Shown here one piece after another: positions 36,719 to 49,100 of a stretch of 64,000 bases of DNA. Below the pieces are notes generated by a model. It was given only the letters and a program-made list of their open reading frames with translations. It was not told the origin of the DNA and did no database searches. Location: assembly GCA_963793245.1 (NCBI GenBank), contig CAWBZG010000002.1, positions 1,178,001 through 1,242,000 on the forward strand, in the 5' to 3' direction. This DNA is from CAXBBB01 sp963793245 (lineage in GTDB: Bacteria; Bacteroidota; Rhodothermia; Rhodothermales; BA12). Position numbers and translations under genes: made by a program. Position 1 is the stretch's first letter. Each line of letters starts with the position of its first letter.

Positions 36719-37029
36719 TGGAAGTCGAAGTCACCCTCAATTGGTATCTGTCGCTCAGCGCCGTCCTGTTCACGCTCGGCGTGCTGGGCGTGATGCTGCG
36801 CCGCAACGCGATTGTCATCCTGATGTCGGTCGAACTGATGCTCAACTCGGTCAACCTGACGCTCGTCGCGTTTTCCCAAGCGATGGGCGACGTGTCGGGG
36901 CAGGTGCTCGTGTTCTTCGTGATGTCGGTAGCTGCCGCCGAAGCCGCCATCGGGCTGGCCATCGTCATTGCGATCTTCCGCAACAAGCGAACGGTCGACG
37001 TCTCTGAGATCAACCTCTTCAAGTACTAG
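36718..37029 (+). CDS. nuoK: NADH-quinone oxidoreductase subunit K
   Basis: 103 residues and three transmembrane helices, the normal NuoK size. The conserved membrane glutamates lie in SVELMLNSVNL and SVAAAEAAIGLAI. Its ATG overlaps the nuoJ stop (TGATG). Part of the proton-translocating membrane arm. Confidence 0.95.
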   Translation: MEVEVTLNWYLSLSAVLFTLGVLGVMLRRNAIVILMSVELMLNSVNLTLVAFSQAMGDVSGQVLVFFVMSVAAAEAAIGLAIVIAIFRNKRTVDVSEINLFKY

Positions 37030-37091
37030 GACAGACTGCGTCCTCGCTCGCCTTCAACCACCCAGCGGCCTAGCCGTCCAACCCCCTGCGC

Positions 37092-39182
<2,091 letters not shown>

Positions 39183-39186
39183 GCCG

Positions 39187-40812
39187 ATGCCTGAGATTCC
39201 CTACCTGCTTTCGGTCGTTATCTGGCTCCCCATCTTGGGGATGCTGGCCGTCCTTGCTATGGACGGCAAAGCTGCGCGCATGACCGCGCTGATCACGACG
39301 CTGATCACGTTCGTCGTATCGCTGGGTCTCTGGGCGCAGTTCGATCCGCTGCTGCTCGACGGACAGATGACCGAGACGTTTGCCTGGTTCGGCGACACCA
39401 TCGACATTAAGTACGCCATTGGTGTCGACGGTCTGAATCTGCTGCTGCTGCTGCTGACTACGTTCCTCGGACCCATCGTCATCCTGGGGTCGTGGACGTA
39501 CATCGGCAAGCATCACAAAGGCTATTACGCGCTGCTTCTGCTTTTGCAGACGGGCGTTACGGGTGTGTTTGCGTCGTACGACGTGATCCTGTTCTACGTC
39601 TTCTTCGAGTTGACGCTGATCCCGATGTACTTCATCATCGGCATCTGGGGCGGAGAGAACCGCATCTATGCGTCGATCAAGTTTGTGATCTACACGCTCG
39701 TCGGTTCGCTGCTCATGCTGGCCGCGATCTTCTGGATGGGCCTGGCGGCGGGCGATGCGGTCAACGGTGGCGTCTTTACGAGCGACTACTTCAAACTCGT
39801 CTCGTTCGACCTTCCGTTGGGATCGCAGACGTGGCTGTTTTTCCTATTCGCTCTGGCGTTCTGTATTAAAGTGCCGCTCTTTCCGCTGCACACGTGGCTG
39901 CCCGACGCCCACGTTCAGGCGCCGACGGGCGGTTCGGTCGTGCTGGCGGGTGTGCTGCTCAAAATGGGTACGTACGGCCTGATGCGCTTCTGCCTTCCGT
40001 TCTTCCCGGTCGCCGCGCAGAAGTACGCCTATCTGTTTGCGATCCTCGCCGTGATCGGCATCATCTATGGCGCGATGATCTCGCGCGTGCAGACGGACGC
40101 CAAGAAGCTGGTCGCCTACTCATCGGTGTCGCACTTGGGCTTTGTTGTCCTGGGCCTATTTGCATTCACGACCGAAGCGCTTCAAGGCTCGCTAATCCAG
40201 ATGATTAACCACGGCATCTCGACGGGCGCGCTGTTCCTCTTAGTCGGTTTCCTGTACGAACGTCGCCACTCGCGGCTGATGGCCGATTATGGTGGACTCG
40301 CCAAGGTCGTCCCGGTCTTGACGTTCTTCATGGTGTTCAGCGTTATGGCCTCGGCTGGACTGCCCGGACTCAACGGCTTCGTCGGCGAGTTCATGATCCT
40401 GCTTGGTACGTTCAAGAGCGACGTGATCGGCAGCCCGATCCTGGTCGCGTTTGCCACGACCGGCGTCATCCTCGCCGCGCTCTATCTGCTGTGGATGCTG
40501 TATGCAACGTTCTACGGCCCGGTCAAGAACGAATACGTCGCGGGTATGAAAGACTTGAGCGGTCGCGAACTGGCCGCTGTCGTCCCGCTCGCCGCGTTCA
40601 TGCTGATCCTGGGCTTCTTCCCCGCGCCGTTCCTCGCCCAGAGCGAAGCCGCGGTCGTCCAACTGCTCGATGTCGTCCACGAGAAGCGTGAGACGGCTCT
40701 GCGGACCGCGGGATTGTGGGACGAAGAGGCCGAGACACAGCGTGTAGAACTCGCGCCTGACGGTACCGTCGTTCCTGCCGCTCTCGAAGCGGATGCTCAC
40801 TCCAACCACTGA
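39187..40812 (+). CDS. nuoM: NADH-quinone oxidoreductase subunit M
   Basis: A 541-residue antiporter-like subunit. Seen: YAIGVDGLNLLLLLLTTFLG, FYVFFELTLIPMYFIIGIWG (TM5 Glu), CIKVPLFPLHTWLPDAHVQA (TM7 Lys) and KKLVAYSSVSHLGFVVLGL. It starts 4 bases after nuoL and ends just before the nhaD-type gene. Confidence 0.95.
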   Translation: MPEIPYLLSVVIWLPILGMLAVLAMDGKAARMTALITTLITFVVSLGLWAQFDPLLLDGQMTETFAWFGDTIDIKYAIGVDGLNLLLLLLTTFLGPIVILGSWTYIGKHHKGYYALLLLLQTGVTGVFASYDVILFYVFFELTLIPMYFIIGIWGGENRIYASIKFVIYTLVGSLLMLAAIFWMGLAAGDAVNGGVFTSDYFKLVSFDLPLGSQTWLFFLFALAFCIKVPLFPLHTWLPDAHVQAPTGGSVVLAGVLLKMGTYGLMRFCLPFFPVAAQKYAYLFAILAVIGIIYGAMISRVQTDAKKLVAYSSVSHLGFVVLGLFAFTTEALQGSLIQMINHGISTGALFLLVGFLYERRHSRLMADYGGLAKVVPVLTFFMVFSVMASAGLPGLNGFVGEFMILLGTFKSDVIGSPILVAFATTGVILAALYLLWMLYATFYGPVKNEYVAGMKDLSGRELAAVVPLAAFMLILGFFPAPFLAQSEAAVVQLLDVVHEKRETALRTAGLWDEEAETQRVELAPDGTVVPAALEADAHSNH

Positions 40813-40819
40813 CACGCTG

Positions 40820-42415
40820 ATGTCTCGCTTGCTCCTGCTCTTTGCCTTGCTGTTGGGTAGCGTCGCTGCTACGCCTGCGTATGCTCAGGATACCTCGCCT
40901 ATCGACACGGTTCTGTCGGACGAAGCTCAAGACTTGGCCGAAGCCATCGTCGGGGACGAGCACTCAGAAGACGGAGACGAAGCACATCACGCTGTTGCAC
41001 CGGTCTACCTGGTGATTCCCTTCGTTGTGTTGCTGCTGATGATCGCGACGGGGCCGCTGTTTTTCTCGCATCACTGGCACCACCACTATCCGCGCTATGC
41101 GATTGGTCTGGGGGCGTTTGTGGCTCTGTTCTATCTGTTCATCCTCAGCGACTACTATCCGATTCTGCACGCGGCGCAAGAATATTTCTCGTTCATCGCG
41201 CTGCTGGCTAGCCTCTACATCGCATCGGGCGGCATCTTGATTCGAACCGATTTCGAGGGTACGGCCAAAGCAAACACCCTTCTGCTCTTGGTGGGTGCCG
41301 TGATCTCGAACGTGATCGGCACGACGGGTGCCTCGATGCTCCTGATTCGGCCGTACATGCGGCTCAACAAGGGACGAATCAAGCCCTACCACATCATCTT
41401 CTTCATCTTCATCGTCTCGAACGTCGGCGGTGCATTGACGCCAATCGGCGATCCGCCGTTGTTCCTCGGTTTCTTGCGCGGTGTGCCGTTCTTCTGGACG
41501 CTTACGCACGTCTGGTACATCTGGATACCGACTATTCTCGTCATAGCTGCTGTTTTCTACTGGTTCGATAGCCGCAACAAGGAGAAGAGTGTTCGTGAGG
41601 TCGCTGAGGAAACGCATACCGAGGCCTCGATCACGGACGACAATCCGGTTCAGGCTCCGCTCTCGCCGGTTATGCCCAGCAAAGCCATTCAGATCACGGG
41701 TGCCAAAAACTTTATTTGGTTGGCCATCGTGATTGGTGCAGTTTTTATCGATCCGAACGTACTCGACTGGGTGCCCGCACTGCACATCGGCGATTTCCAT
41801 TTTCCGATCGGCATACGCGAGTTCATCATGTTCGGCGTCTGCTTCTTCGCCTATAAGCTGGCGAGCAAGGAAGCGCTTGCGGGCAACGACTTCAACTTTG
41901 AGCCTATCCGCGAAGTCGGCTTTCTGTTCATTGGCATCTTCCTGACGATGCAGCCTGCGCTCGGGCTGATCGGTGCATTCGCGACCGAAAACGCCGATAG
42001 CCTTTCGCTCACGCCCTTCTACTTCGGCACGGGCTTCCTCTCAGGCGTGCTCGACAACGCACCGACCTACGTCGCCTTCCTCGCTGCGGCAATGGGCAAG
42101 TTTGGGTTGGACGTGAACACCATCGCTCACGTCACCGAGTTTGCGCAGGGGTATGTGGATCCCGAGACCGGGCGCGGCGGCATCATCACGATCGCCTATC
42201 TGCAAGCCATTTCGGTTGCTGCCGTGTTCTTCGGCGCGCTGACCTACATCGGCAACGGTCCGAACTTCATGGTCAAAGCCATCGCCGAGTCGAGTGGCGT
42301 CGAGTGCCCGTCGTTCTTCGGATACATGATCAAATATTCGCTGCCCATCCTCGTGCCGATCTATGTGGTCGTCTGGCTTGTGATGACGTTCGTCGTAGGC
42401 ACTTGGGCGGTATAG
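40820..42415 (+). CDS. nhaD: NhaD-type Na+/H+ antiporter within the complex I operon
   Basis: A 531-residue protein of the ion-transporter superfamily, NhaD branch. A signal-peptide-like N-terminus (MSRLLLLFALLLGSVAATPAYAQ) precedes about 12 membrane segments, with NTLLLLVGAVISNVIGTTGA, the IGDPPLFLGFLRGVPFFW loop and SGVLDNAPTYVAFLAA as typical NhaD motifs. It exchanges sodium (or lithium) for protons. It lies between nuoM and nuoN, 8 bases after nuoM, so its expression is tied to complex I; I recall the same insertion in Rhodothermus marinus. The ATG after the nuoM stop is chosen over an overlapping upstream start. Confidence 0.9.
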   Translation: MSRLLLLFALLLGSVAATPAYAQDTSPIDTVLSDEAQDLAEAIVGDEHSEDGDEAHHAVAPVYLVIPFVVLLLMIATGPLFFSHHWHHHYPRYAIGLGAFVALFYLFILSDYYPILHAAQEYFSFIALLASLYIASGGILIRTDFEGTAKANTLLLLVGAVISNVIGTTGASMLLIRPYMRLNKGRIKPYHIIFFIFIVSNVGGALTPIGDPPLFLGFLRGVPFFWTLTHVWYIWIPTILVIAAVFYWFDSRNKEKSVREVAEETHTEASITDDNPVQAPLSPVMPSKAIQITGAKNFIWLAIVIGAVFIDPNVLDWVPALHIGDFHFPIGIREFIMFGVCFFAYKLASKEALAGNDFNFEPIREVGFLFIGIFLTMQPALGLIGAFATENADSLSLTPFYFGTGFLSGVLDNAPTYVAFLAAAMGKFGLDVNTIAHVTEFAQGYVDPETGRGGIITIAYLQAISVAAVFFGALTYIGNGPNFMVKAIAESSGVECPSFFGYMIKYSLPILVPIYVVVWLVMTFVVGTWAV

Positions 42416-42419
42416 CGCG

Positions 42420-42725
42420 ATGAAGCCGATCTCCGAATCCGACATCCAGACTGCACTGGCCGACCTTACGGGTTGGTCTTTTGAGGGCGATGCGCTCGTC
42501 CGCGAGTATGCGTGTACGGACTTCGAATCGGCGATCGCGTTTGTTGTTCGCATCGGTTTCGAGGCTGCGCGGATGGATCATCATCCTGAGTTGTTCAACG
42601 TCTACTCCACGCTGCGCATCCTTCTCACGACGCACGACGCTGGCGACCGCGTCACCCAGCGCGACCTCGACTTGGCCCGCGCCATCGAGCCGATTTCTCT
42701 TGCCTTTTGCTCCCGTTCCACCTGA
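42420..42725 (+). CDS. Pterin-4a-carbinolamine dehydratase-like protein
   Basis: A 101-residue PCD/DCoH family protein. Seen: LTGWSFEGDALVREY and the signature MDHHPELFNVYSTLRILLTTHD, with the histidines that dehydrate 4a-hydroxytetrahydrobiopterin. No aromatic amino-acid hydroxylase is nearby, so its role in a respiratory operon is unknown. It sits 4 bases after nhaD and overlaps the nuoN start (TGATG). Confidence 0.92.
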   Translation: MKPISESDIQTALADLTGWSFEGDALVREYACTDFESAIAFVVRIGFEAARMDHHPELFNVYSTLRILLTTHDAGDRVTQRDLDLARAIEPISLAFCSRST

Positions 42726-44206
42726 TGGAAGTTTCCCCGTTCGCTGACTTTGGCGTCGATCTCTGGATGAGCTTCTCGCTCGCCGCAACCGGAATCGTCG
42801 GATTGCTCGTCGTGCTCTACGATACGTTCTCGGATCGCGGCGTTCGCCTAGCGGCTCCGGCTACGATTGCAACACTGGCTGCGTGTCTCGTTTTCGAGAT
42901 TCTCCACCTGAGTGCGGCACCCGACCTGGCCTTTATGGGAATGCTGCGCGTGGGCGGATTCGCTCCGTTTGTCAACATGACGATCGTCGGCAGTGCATTG
43001 TTGTCGGTCGTGCTGAGTGTCGACTACATGAAGCGTATCGGCCATCACCGGACCGAAGTCTACGTGCTGATCTTGTTCGCTGTAACGGGCATGGTTGCGA
43101 TGGCATCTGCCAATAACCTGATCATGCTGTTCGTCGGTCTGGAGACGATGTCGATTGCACTCTACATCCTCGCCGGGCTGGTGCGCCAAGACACCGGAGC
43201 CATCGAAGCAGCGCTCAAATATTTCCTCCTTGGTGCGTTCTCGACGGGCTTCTTCCTGTACGGCGTCGCGCTGCTCTATGGAGCCACTGGGACAATGTAC
43301 CTGAGCGATATGCTGCTGGGCTTGCAGGCGACTGGGGCAACCCAACTGTTCTGGGGCGGAGTGGCTTTGCTCCTCGTCGGCTTCCTGTTCAAGGTGTCTG
43401 CTGTCCCGTTCCACATGTGGACGCCCGATGTGTACCAGGGATCGCCTACACCGATCACCGGCTTCATGGCGACGGCCAGTAAAGTCGCCGCGTTCTCGTC
43501 GCTCGTCGTCGTGCTCTCGTCGGCCTTCCCGACCGAGCATTGGACGACGGCATTGGCAGGCATCGCGCTGATCACGATGGTCGGCGGCAACATTCTGGCG
43601 CTGATGCAGAGCAACGTCAAGCGTATGCTCGCCTACTCGTCGGTCGCCCATGCGGGATACGTCCTGACTGGACTGGCGGCAGGTACCGCCGAAGGGTACG
43701 CCGGGTCGCTGTTCTACCTGCTCGTCTACGCGATCATGAACGTCGGCGCGTTCGGTGTGATGGCCTACCTCGAATGGGACGACAAAACGGGGCGGGAGCA
43801 GACGCTCGACTCGATCAAGGGGACGGGTTTTCAGCGTCCTCTGCTCGGCGTCGTAATGGGCTTCTTCATGTTCTCGCTCGCCGGATTCCCGCCACTCGCC
43901 GGTTTCTTGGGTAAGTACGCCGTGTTCGCCCCGGCCATCGACGCCGGATTGCTGTGGCTCGTCATCGTCGGCCTGCTCACATCGGCGATTTCGGCGGTCT
44001 ACTACTTCCGCGTCATCGCCGTGATGTGGATGAACGCTCCCGAGAGCGACGAAGAGCGTCATGAGTTGCCCGTCGTTCCGATGGGCGCACAGGTCGTGTT
44101 GCTGACCTGCGCTGTGCTCCTCGTACTGCTGACGTTCGCCCCCGCGCTGATCGAGCAGACGACCAGCTATTTCCAGGGCATCGGTGGGCTGGCCGTCGGC
44201 CTCTGA
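42725..44206 (+). CDS. nuoN: NADH-quinone oxidoreductase subunit N
   Basis: A 493-residue antiporter-like subunit with about 14 helices. Seen: GLETMSIALYILAGL (TM5 Glu), KVSAVPFHMWTPDVYQGSP (TM7 Lys) and VKRMLAYSSVAHAGYVLTGL. The ATG overlapping the dehydratase stop fits better than an earlier in-frame start. It completes the nuoJ-N membrane-arm set. Confidence 0.95.
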   Translation: MEVSPFADFGVDLWMSFSLAATGIVGLLVVLYDTFSDRGVRLAAPATIATLAACLVFEILHLSAAPDLAFMGMLRVGGFAPFVNMTIVGSALLSVVLSVDYMKRIGHHRTEVYVLILFAVTGMVAMASANNLIMLFVGLETMSIALYILAGLVRQDTGAIEAALKYFLLGAFSTGFFLYGVALLYGATGTMYLSDMLLGLQATGATQLFWGGVALLLVGFLFKVSAVPFHMWTPDVYQGSPTPITGFMATASKVAAFSSLVVVLSSAFPTEHWTTALAGIALITMVGGNILALMQSNVKRMLAYSSVAHAGYVLTGLAAGTAEGYAGSLFYLLVYAIMNVGAFGVMAYLEWDDKTGREQTLDSIKGTGFQRPLLGVVMGFFMFSLAGFPPLAGFLGKYAVFAPAIDAGLLWLVIVGLLTSAISAVYYFRVIAVMWMNAPESDEERHELPVVPMGAQVVLLTCAVLLVLLTFAPALIEQTTSYFQGIGGLAVGL

Positions 44207-44210
44207 CCCG

Positions 44211-44774
44211 ATGCGCGATCTGATTCACCGCTTGTTGCCGCACGCTCCTGAGGTCGACCTCTTCGTGGCGCCGCACATTCCCGAGAAGCGGTTAAGCGGT
44301 GCGACGAGCGCGTACGCACAGACGCTGGGCGAAGGGCCGCTCGCGATCTATGACGCGACGATTCTGGGCAACGGGCGCTCCGGTATGTCGTTTGGCGCGA
44401 CGGCGTTTGCTTTCCAGAACAACATCGAAACGCCGCAGCGAATCGCCTACCGCGATCTGATCAAGGCCGAAGCGACGGGCACCAAGTTTTTCGGTCGCAA
44501 ACTCAAGCTGACCATCAATAGGGGACAGGCAACGTTCGATACCAACGTCGATTTCAGCGCCAACGCAGACGCTGCCGACCACGTCGCTCGATTTCTGCAA
44601 GCCGCCATCGCCCAGAGCGCCGACGCGGAATTTGGAATCACCGAGCCGATCGCCGACGATTCAGGCAGTGGGGAAGATGCAGCCGCTGTCGAGCGGGTAA
44701 TCGACGCTTCGGAGGCGGGCAGATTGACCAGTCGGCAGGTGGAGCGGTTGATCGAAGCTGTGACGCGGGCGTAA
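44211..44774 (+). CDS. Protein of unknown function at the end of the complex I operon
   Basis: 187 residues, soluble and without signal peptide. Residues about 45-130 (from ATILGNGRSG to ADHVARFLQAAI) alternate beta strands and end in a helix, reminiscent of a bacterial PH-like domain. The C-terminal VIDASEAGRLTSRQVERLIE looks like a short SHOCT-type helix pair. It begins 4 bases after nuoN and is therefore almost certainly co-transcribed. Not recognised as any known complex I subunit or assembly factor. Confidence 0.7.
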   Translation: MRDLIHRLLPHAPEVDLFVAPHIPEKRLSGATSAYAQTLGEGPLAIYDATILGNGRSGMSFGATAFAFQNNIETPQRIAYRDLIKAEATGTKFFGRKLKLTINRGQATFDTNVDFSANADAADHVARFLQAAIAQSADAEFGITEPIADDSGSGEDAAAVERVIDASEAGRLTSRQVERLIEAVTRA

Positions 44775-44848
44775 CTGCGGTGTTTGCGACAAACCTGTTT
44801 TGCATCGGACGCGTCCAATAGCCTCACCCAACACAGACTGCAACCGAC

Positions 44849-45463
44849 ATGGCCTACACGCTTCCTGATCTCCCCTACGCTTACGATGCCCTCGAACCTC
44901 ATATCGACGCGCGGACGATGGAGATTCACCATACCAAGCACCACCAGGGCTACACAAACAAGCTGAACGCAGCTATCGAAGGTCATGCCGACCTGGAAAG
45001 CAAATCGGCGGAAGATCTGGTCGCTGGTCTCAATAGCTTGCCGGATAGCGTCAAGGGCGCCGTGCGCAACAACGGCGGCGGATACGTCAACCACAAGTTG
45101 TTCTGGGCCGTCCTCTCGCCTGATGGGGGCGGTAACCCGAGTGGCGATCTGGGTTCGGCCATAGACAGCACGTTTGGTAGCTACGACGAGTTCAAGACCC
45201 AATTCGAGGACGCCGCCAAGACGCAGTTCGGCAGTGGCTGGGCGTGGCTCGTCGTTGACGGTAGTGGTAAGCTCCACGTCGTCTCGACTCCAAACCAGGA
45301 CAGCCCGCTGACCGATGGTCACACGCCGATCTTGGGCCTCGACGTGTGGGAGCACGCCTACTATCTCAACTACCAGAACCGCCGCCCCGACTACGTGAGC
45401 GCCTTCTGGAATTTGGTAAACTGGGACGAAGTCGCCCGCCGCTACGCCGACGCGCGTGGCTGA
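44849..45463 (+). CDS. Superoxide dismutase, Fe/Mn family
   Basis: A 204-residue cytoplasmic enzyme that converts superoxide to peroxide and oxygen. Metal ligands are H27 (HHTKHHQGY region), H82 (GGYVNHKLFW), D165 and H169 (LDVWEHAYYLNY). Gln150 (TPNQDSPL) is in the position typical of manganese-type members. No signal peptide. It follows a 74-bp gap after the complex I operon and is probably monocistronic, as shown by the terminator just after its stop. Confidence 0.95.
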   Translation: MAYTLPDLPYAYDALEPHIDARTMEIHHTKHHQGYTNKLNAAIEGHADLESKSAEDLVAGLNSLPDSVKGAVRNNGGGYVNHKLFWAVLSPDGGGNPSGDLGSAIDSTFGSYDEFKTQFEDAAKTQFGSGWAWLVVDGSGKLHVVSTPNQDSPLTDGHTPILGLDVWEHAYYLNYQNRRPDYVSAFWNLVNWDEVARRYADARG

Positions 45464-46139
45464 TCGCGACCTGTCGACTGATCTCGGAGCCGGGGAGGAA
45501 ACTACCTCCTCGGCTCTTTTTGCGTCTGCCCGGGCGCGCGGTGTATCCATCGCCCTACACGTCGGTGAGCCGTGGCCGTCGGATGTCGAAGCGGATCACA
45601 GCGTCGCTGCCGGATTTGGGAGTGCCCACCGCCGCGCTGAATTTCTTACGGGGCGACGGATGCTCCGGGTCGCCGCTTCTCGCTTGCTCCAGTGTGCCCC
45701 CGACCACGTCGAAGCCGAGCGAGATGAGATGGGTAGAACTGTTATTGCAGGTGCATTTAACTCTGTCACGCACACCCGTGATGCGTTCGGGGCAGTGGTC
45801 GCGCACCAACCTGTCGGCATTGACGTGGAGCGCACGCGAGTGATCCCGGATGCGGTTTGGCGCCGAATCGGAGGGACGGAAGAGCCACTCGGAGATAATC
45901 GGTTGATTGAGTGGACAGCAATCGAAGCTGTTTTGAAGTCGCTCGGCGTTGGCTTGGCAGGAGGAGGGCAGCACGTTGCCTTCGCTGCGAAGAACTACCG
46001 GACGGACTCCGATCTTCATTGGACTGCACGCTATCTCGATCACCACTTCGACGGTTGGACCCACTGCGACGGCGATCTGGTGTGGAGTTTAGCGCTTGCT
46101 CATACGGCGGCGGGCACTGAGCGCGCGCCCGAAGAGTAG
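45456..46139 (+). CDS. 4'-phosphopantetheinyl transferase, Sfp/EntD type
   Basis: A 227-residue enzyme that activates carrier proteins by attaching phosphopantetheine from CoA. Seen: RRAEFLTGRRMLR (CoA-phosphate binding), VTHTRDAFGAVV, QPVGIDVERTR with magnesium ligands D123 and E125, and WTAIEAVLKSLG with E157 and K161. The usual KE pair reads IE (Ile156). GTG is the only plausible in-frame start, but it overlaps the dismutase end and places a strong terminator hairpin inside the first 22 codons. The enzyme fold seems to begin near VSIALHVGEPW, so the true start is doubtful. No synthase target is adjacent. Confidence 0.8.
   Translation: MADRDLSTDLGAGEETTSSALFASARARGVSIALHVGEPWPSDVEADHSVAAGFGSAHRRAEFLTGRRMLRVAASRLLQCAPDHVEAERDEMGRTVIAGAFNSVTHTRDAFGAVVAHQPVGIDVERTRVIPDAVWRRIGGTEEPLGDNRLIEWTAIEAVLKSLGVGLAGGGQHVAFAAKNYRTDSDLHWTARYLDHHFDGWTHCDGDLVWSLALAHTAAGTERAPEE
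45487..45521 (+). terminator. Intrinsic terminator of the superoxide dismutase gene, inside the next reading frame
   Basis: A 12-bp stem (GAGCCGGGGAGG / CCTCCTCGGCTC, one G-U pair) with loop AAACTA is followed directly by TTTTT. It starts 24 bases after the dismutase stop and overlaps the annotated 5' end of the phosphopantetheinyl transferase gene. Confidence 0.85.
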
Positions 46140-46163
46140 AACCCCAATCAGAAAAGCGCTCCC

Positions 46164-49100
46164 ATGCCCAAATACACCCCTACGCATCCCATCCGCATCG
46201 TCACCGCCGCGAGTCTGTTCGACGGACACGACGCGTCGATCAACGTCATGCGCCGCATTTTGCAAGCCCAAGGCGCTGAGGTGATCCACCTGGGGCATAA
46301 CCGCGCGGCTCGCGACGTGGTCGAGACGGCGATTCAGGAAGATGCCCAAGGCATCGCCGTATCGTCGTATCAGGGCGGACACGTCGAGTACTTCGGCTAC
46401 CTGCGCGACCTGCTCGACGAAGCCGGGGCGACGCACGTCAAACTGTTCGGCGGTGGCGGCGGCGTGATCGTGCAAGACGAGATTGACGGGCTGGCCGAGC
46501 GCGGCGTCCGCATCTTTTCGCCGGACGATGGGATGCGGATGGGACTCGAAGGCATGATCTCCGAGATTATCCAGGCGTGCGATTTCGATCCCGCAGCGCT
46601 CCAAGTTGAGGACGGAGCCGACGATGGTGTCGCCGTCGCGACCCAGCGTGACGTCAAGCTAGCCCGCAGCCTGACGCGCGTCGAGCAAACGGCGACGCAG
46701 CACTCGGGCGATGGCGCCCCGCAGATCAGCGTTGGCGGCAGCGGTGATTCCGAACTCGCTCCGGTCGTCGGCATCACGGGGACAGGGGGAGCCGGAAAGA
46801 GCACGCTGACGGACGAACTTATCCGCCGCTTCTTGATGGATTTCGACGACCTCGACATCGCGGTTGTCTCGGTCGACCCCACTCGGCAGCGGACGGGCGG
46901 CGCGCTGCTGGGCGACCGCATCCGCATGAACGCCTCTTATGGAGCGTACGCAGGGCGCGTGTTCATGCGCTCGCTCGCCACGCGTCAGGCGCACCGGAGC
47001 GTGAGTCAGGCGCTGCGCGAGGTCGTGCAGACGTGCCGCGCGTCTGGCTTCGGCTTGGTACTCGTCGAAACGGCGGGCATCGGGCAGAGCGACACCGAGA
47101 TCGCCAGCCTCGCCGACCTCACGCTCTATGTGATGACGCCCGAGTTCGGAGCGCCGACGCAACTCGAAAAGATCGGCATGCTCGACACCGCCGATCTGGT
47201 CGCGCTCAACAAGATGGAGAAGCGTGGATCGGAGGATGCGCTCCGTGGCGTCCAGAAACAGATGCAGCGCAACCGCGCCACGTTCGATCAGTCGCCCGAT
47301 CAGATGCCGGTCTACGCGACTCAGGCCTCGCGCTTCAACGACCCCGGCGTGACGCGTCTCTACCGCGGCTTGGTCGACCAACTGGGGGCACGCACCAACT
47401 GGACGCGCACGGCGACGCTCGAACCCGGACCCGCGAAGGCCGCTGCGACCGTCGTTCCGCCCAATCGTGTTCGCTACCTGAGCGACATCGCCGAAACGGG
47501 CCGCAGCTATCGCGCCTGGGCTACGAAGCAGGCGGATATTGCCCAAAAGTGGGGGCAGGCCAAGGGCGCGCTCGGCCAACTTCCAGCCGATGCATCGGAC
47601 GACGTGCGACAGACACTGAGCCAACTCGCCGAGCATCGGTGGAACGAACTCGACTCAGAATCCACGAGCATTCTAGACGGTTGGGATGCCCTGTCCGAAC
47701 AGTACAGCGGCGACGTGTTCGAGTATCAGGTGAGGGGGAGGACGCTGTCCGTTCCGCTGACGCGCACGACGCTGGCCGGAAGCAAGGTGCCCCGCGTTGC
47801 TCTGCCGCGCACGACCGATCCCGGTGAGCGGTTGCGCTTTGCTCTCCTTGAGAACGTGCCCGGCGGCTTTCCCTACACAGCGGGCGTCTTCCCGTTCAAA
47901 CGCGAGGGCGAGGACCCGACGCGCATGTTCGCCGGCGAAGGCGCTCCAGAACGCACCAACCGTCGCTTTCACCTGGTCAGCCTTGGGCAACCCGCCGCGC
48001 GGTTGTCGACTGCGTTCGACAGCGTGACTCTTTATGGCGCCGATCCTGCCGTCGAACCCGACGTGTACGGAAAGATCGGCAATGCGGGTGTGAGCATCTG
48101 CACGCTCGACGACATGAAAAAACTCTACTCGGGCTTCGACCTCTGTGCGCCGACGACGAGCGTGTCGATGACGATCAACGGACCGGCGCCGATGCTGCTG
48201 GCGTTCTTCTTCAACACCGCCGTCGATCAGCAAGTTGAGCGACATCTCGTCGCCGAAGGAAGCTGGGAAGCCGCACAGACGGCTCTGGACAAACACGCGC
48301 CTGATCGCCCGACCTACAATCCGTGGGGTCCGACCGGCTTGATGAGTGGGCTTCCGCAAGGACACGACGGCAGCGGCTTGGGACTGCTCGGCGCGACTGG
48401 GCAGGACCTGGTCGACTGGGGCGTGATGGAGCAATCCGAGTTCGACACCATCCGCGACCGGACGCTCACGCAGGTGCGTGGCACGGTGCAGGCCGACATC
48501 CTCAAGGAGGATCAGGCGCAGAACACGTGCATCTTCTCGACCGAGTTCGCGCTCCGACTGATGGGTGACGTGCAACAGGCATTCATCGACCGCGGAGTGC
48601 GCAACTACTATTCGGTCAGCGTCAGCGGTTACCACATCGCCGAAGCGGGCGCCAACCCGATCACGCAACTCGCCTTTACGCTGGCCAACGGCTTCACCTA
48701 CGTCGAGTACTACCTGAGCCGGGGTATGAGCGTGGACGACTTCGCGCGCAACCTGTCGTTCTTCTTCTCGAACGGCATGGACGCCGAGTACACGGTCATC
48801 GGACGCGTCGCCCGCCGCATCTGGTCGATCGCTATGCGTGAGCGCTACAGTGCCGACGATCGCAGTCAGAAGTTGAAGTATCACATTCAGACGAGCGGAC
48901 GAAGCCTGCACGCTCAGGAGATCAGCTTCAATGACATTCGCACGACGCTCCAGGCGCTTCTGGCAATCTACGATAACTGCAACAGCCTCCACACCAACGC
49001 CTACGACGAGGCCATCACGACGCCGACCGAGCAATCGGTGAGGAGCGCGATGGCGATCCAGATGATCATAAACCGCGAACTGGGCCTGGCGATGAACGAG

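Noticed and set aside
42848..44062. 404-codon minus-strand frame opposite nuoN
   Set aside because: His/Glu/Arg-rich shadow typical of antisense to a membrane protein.
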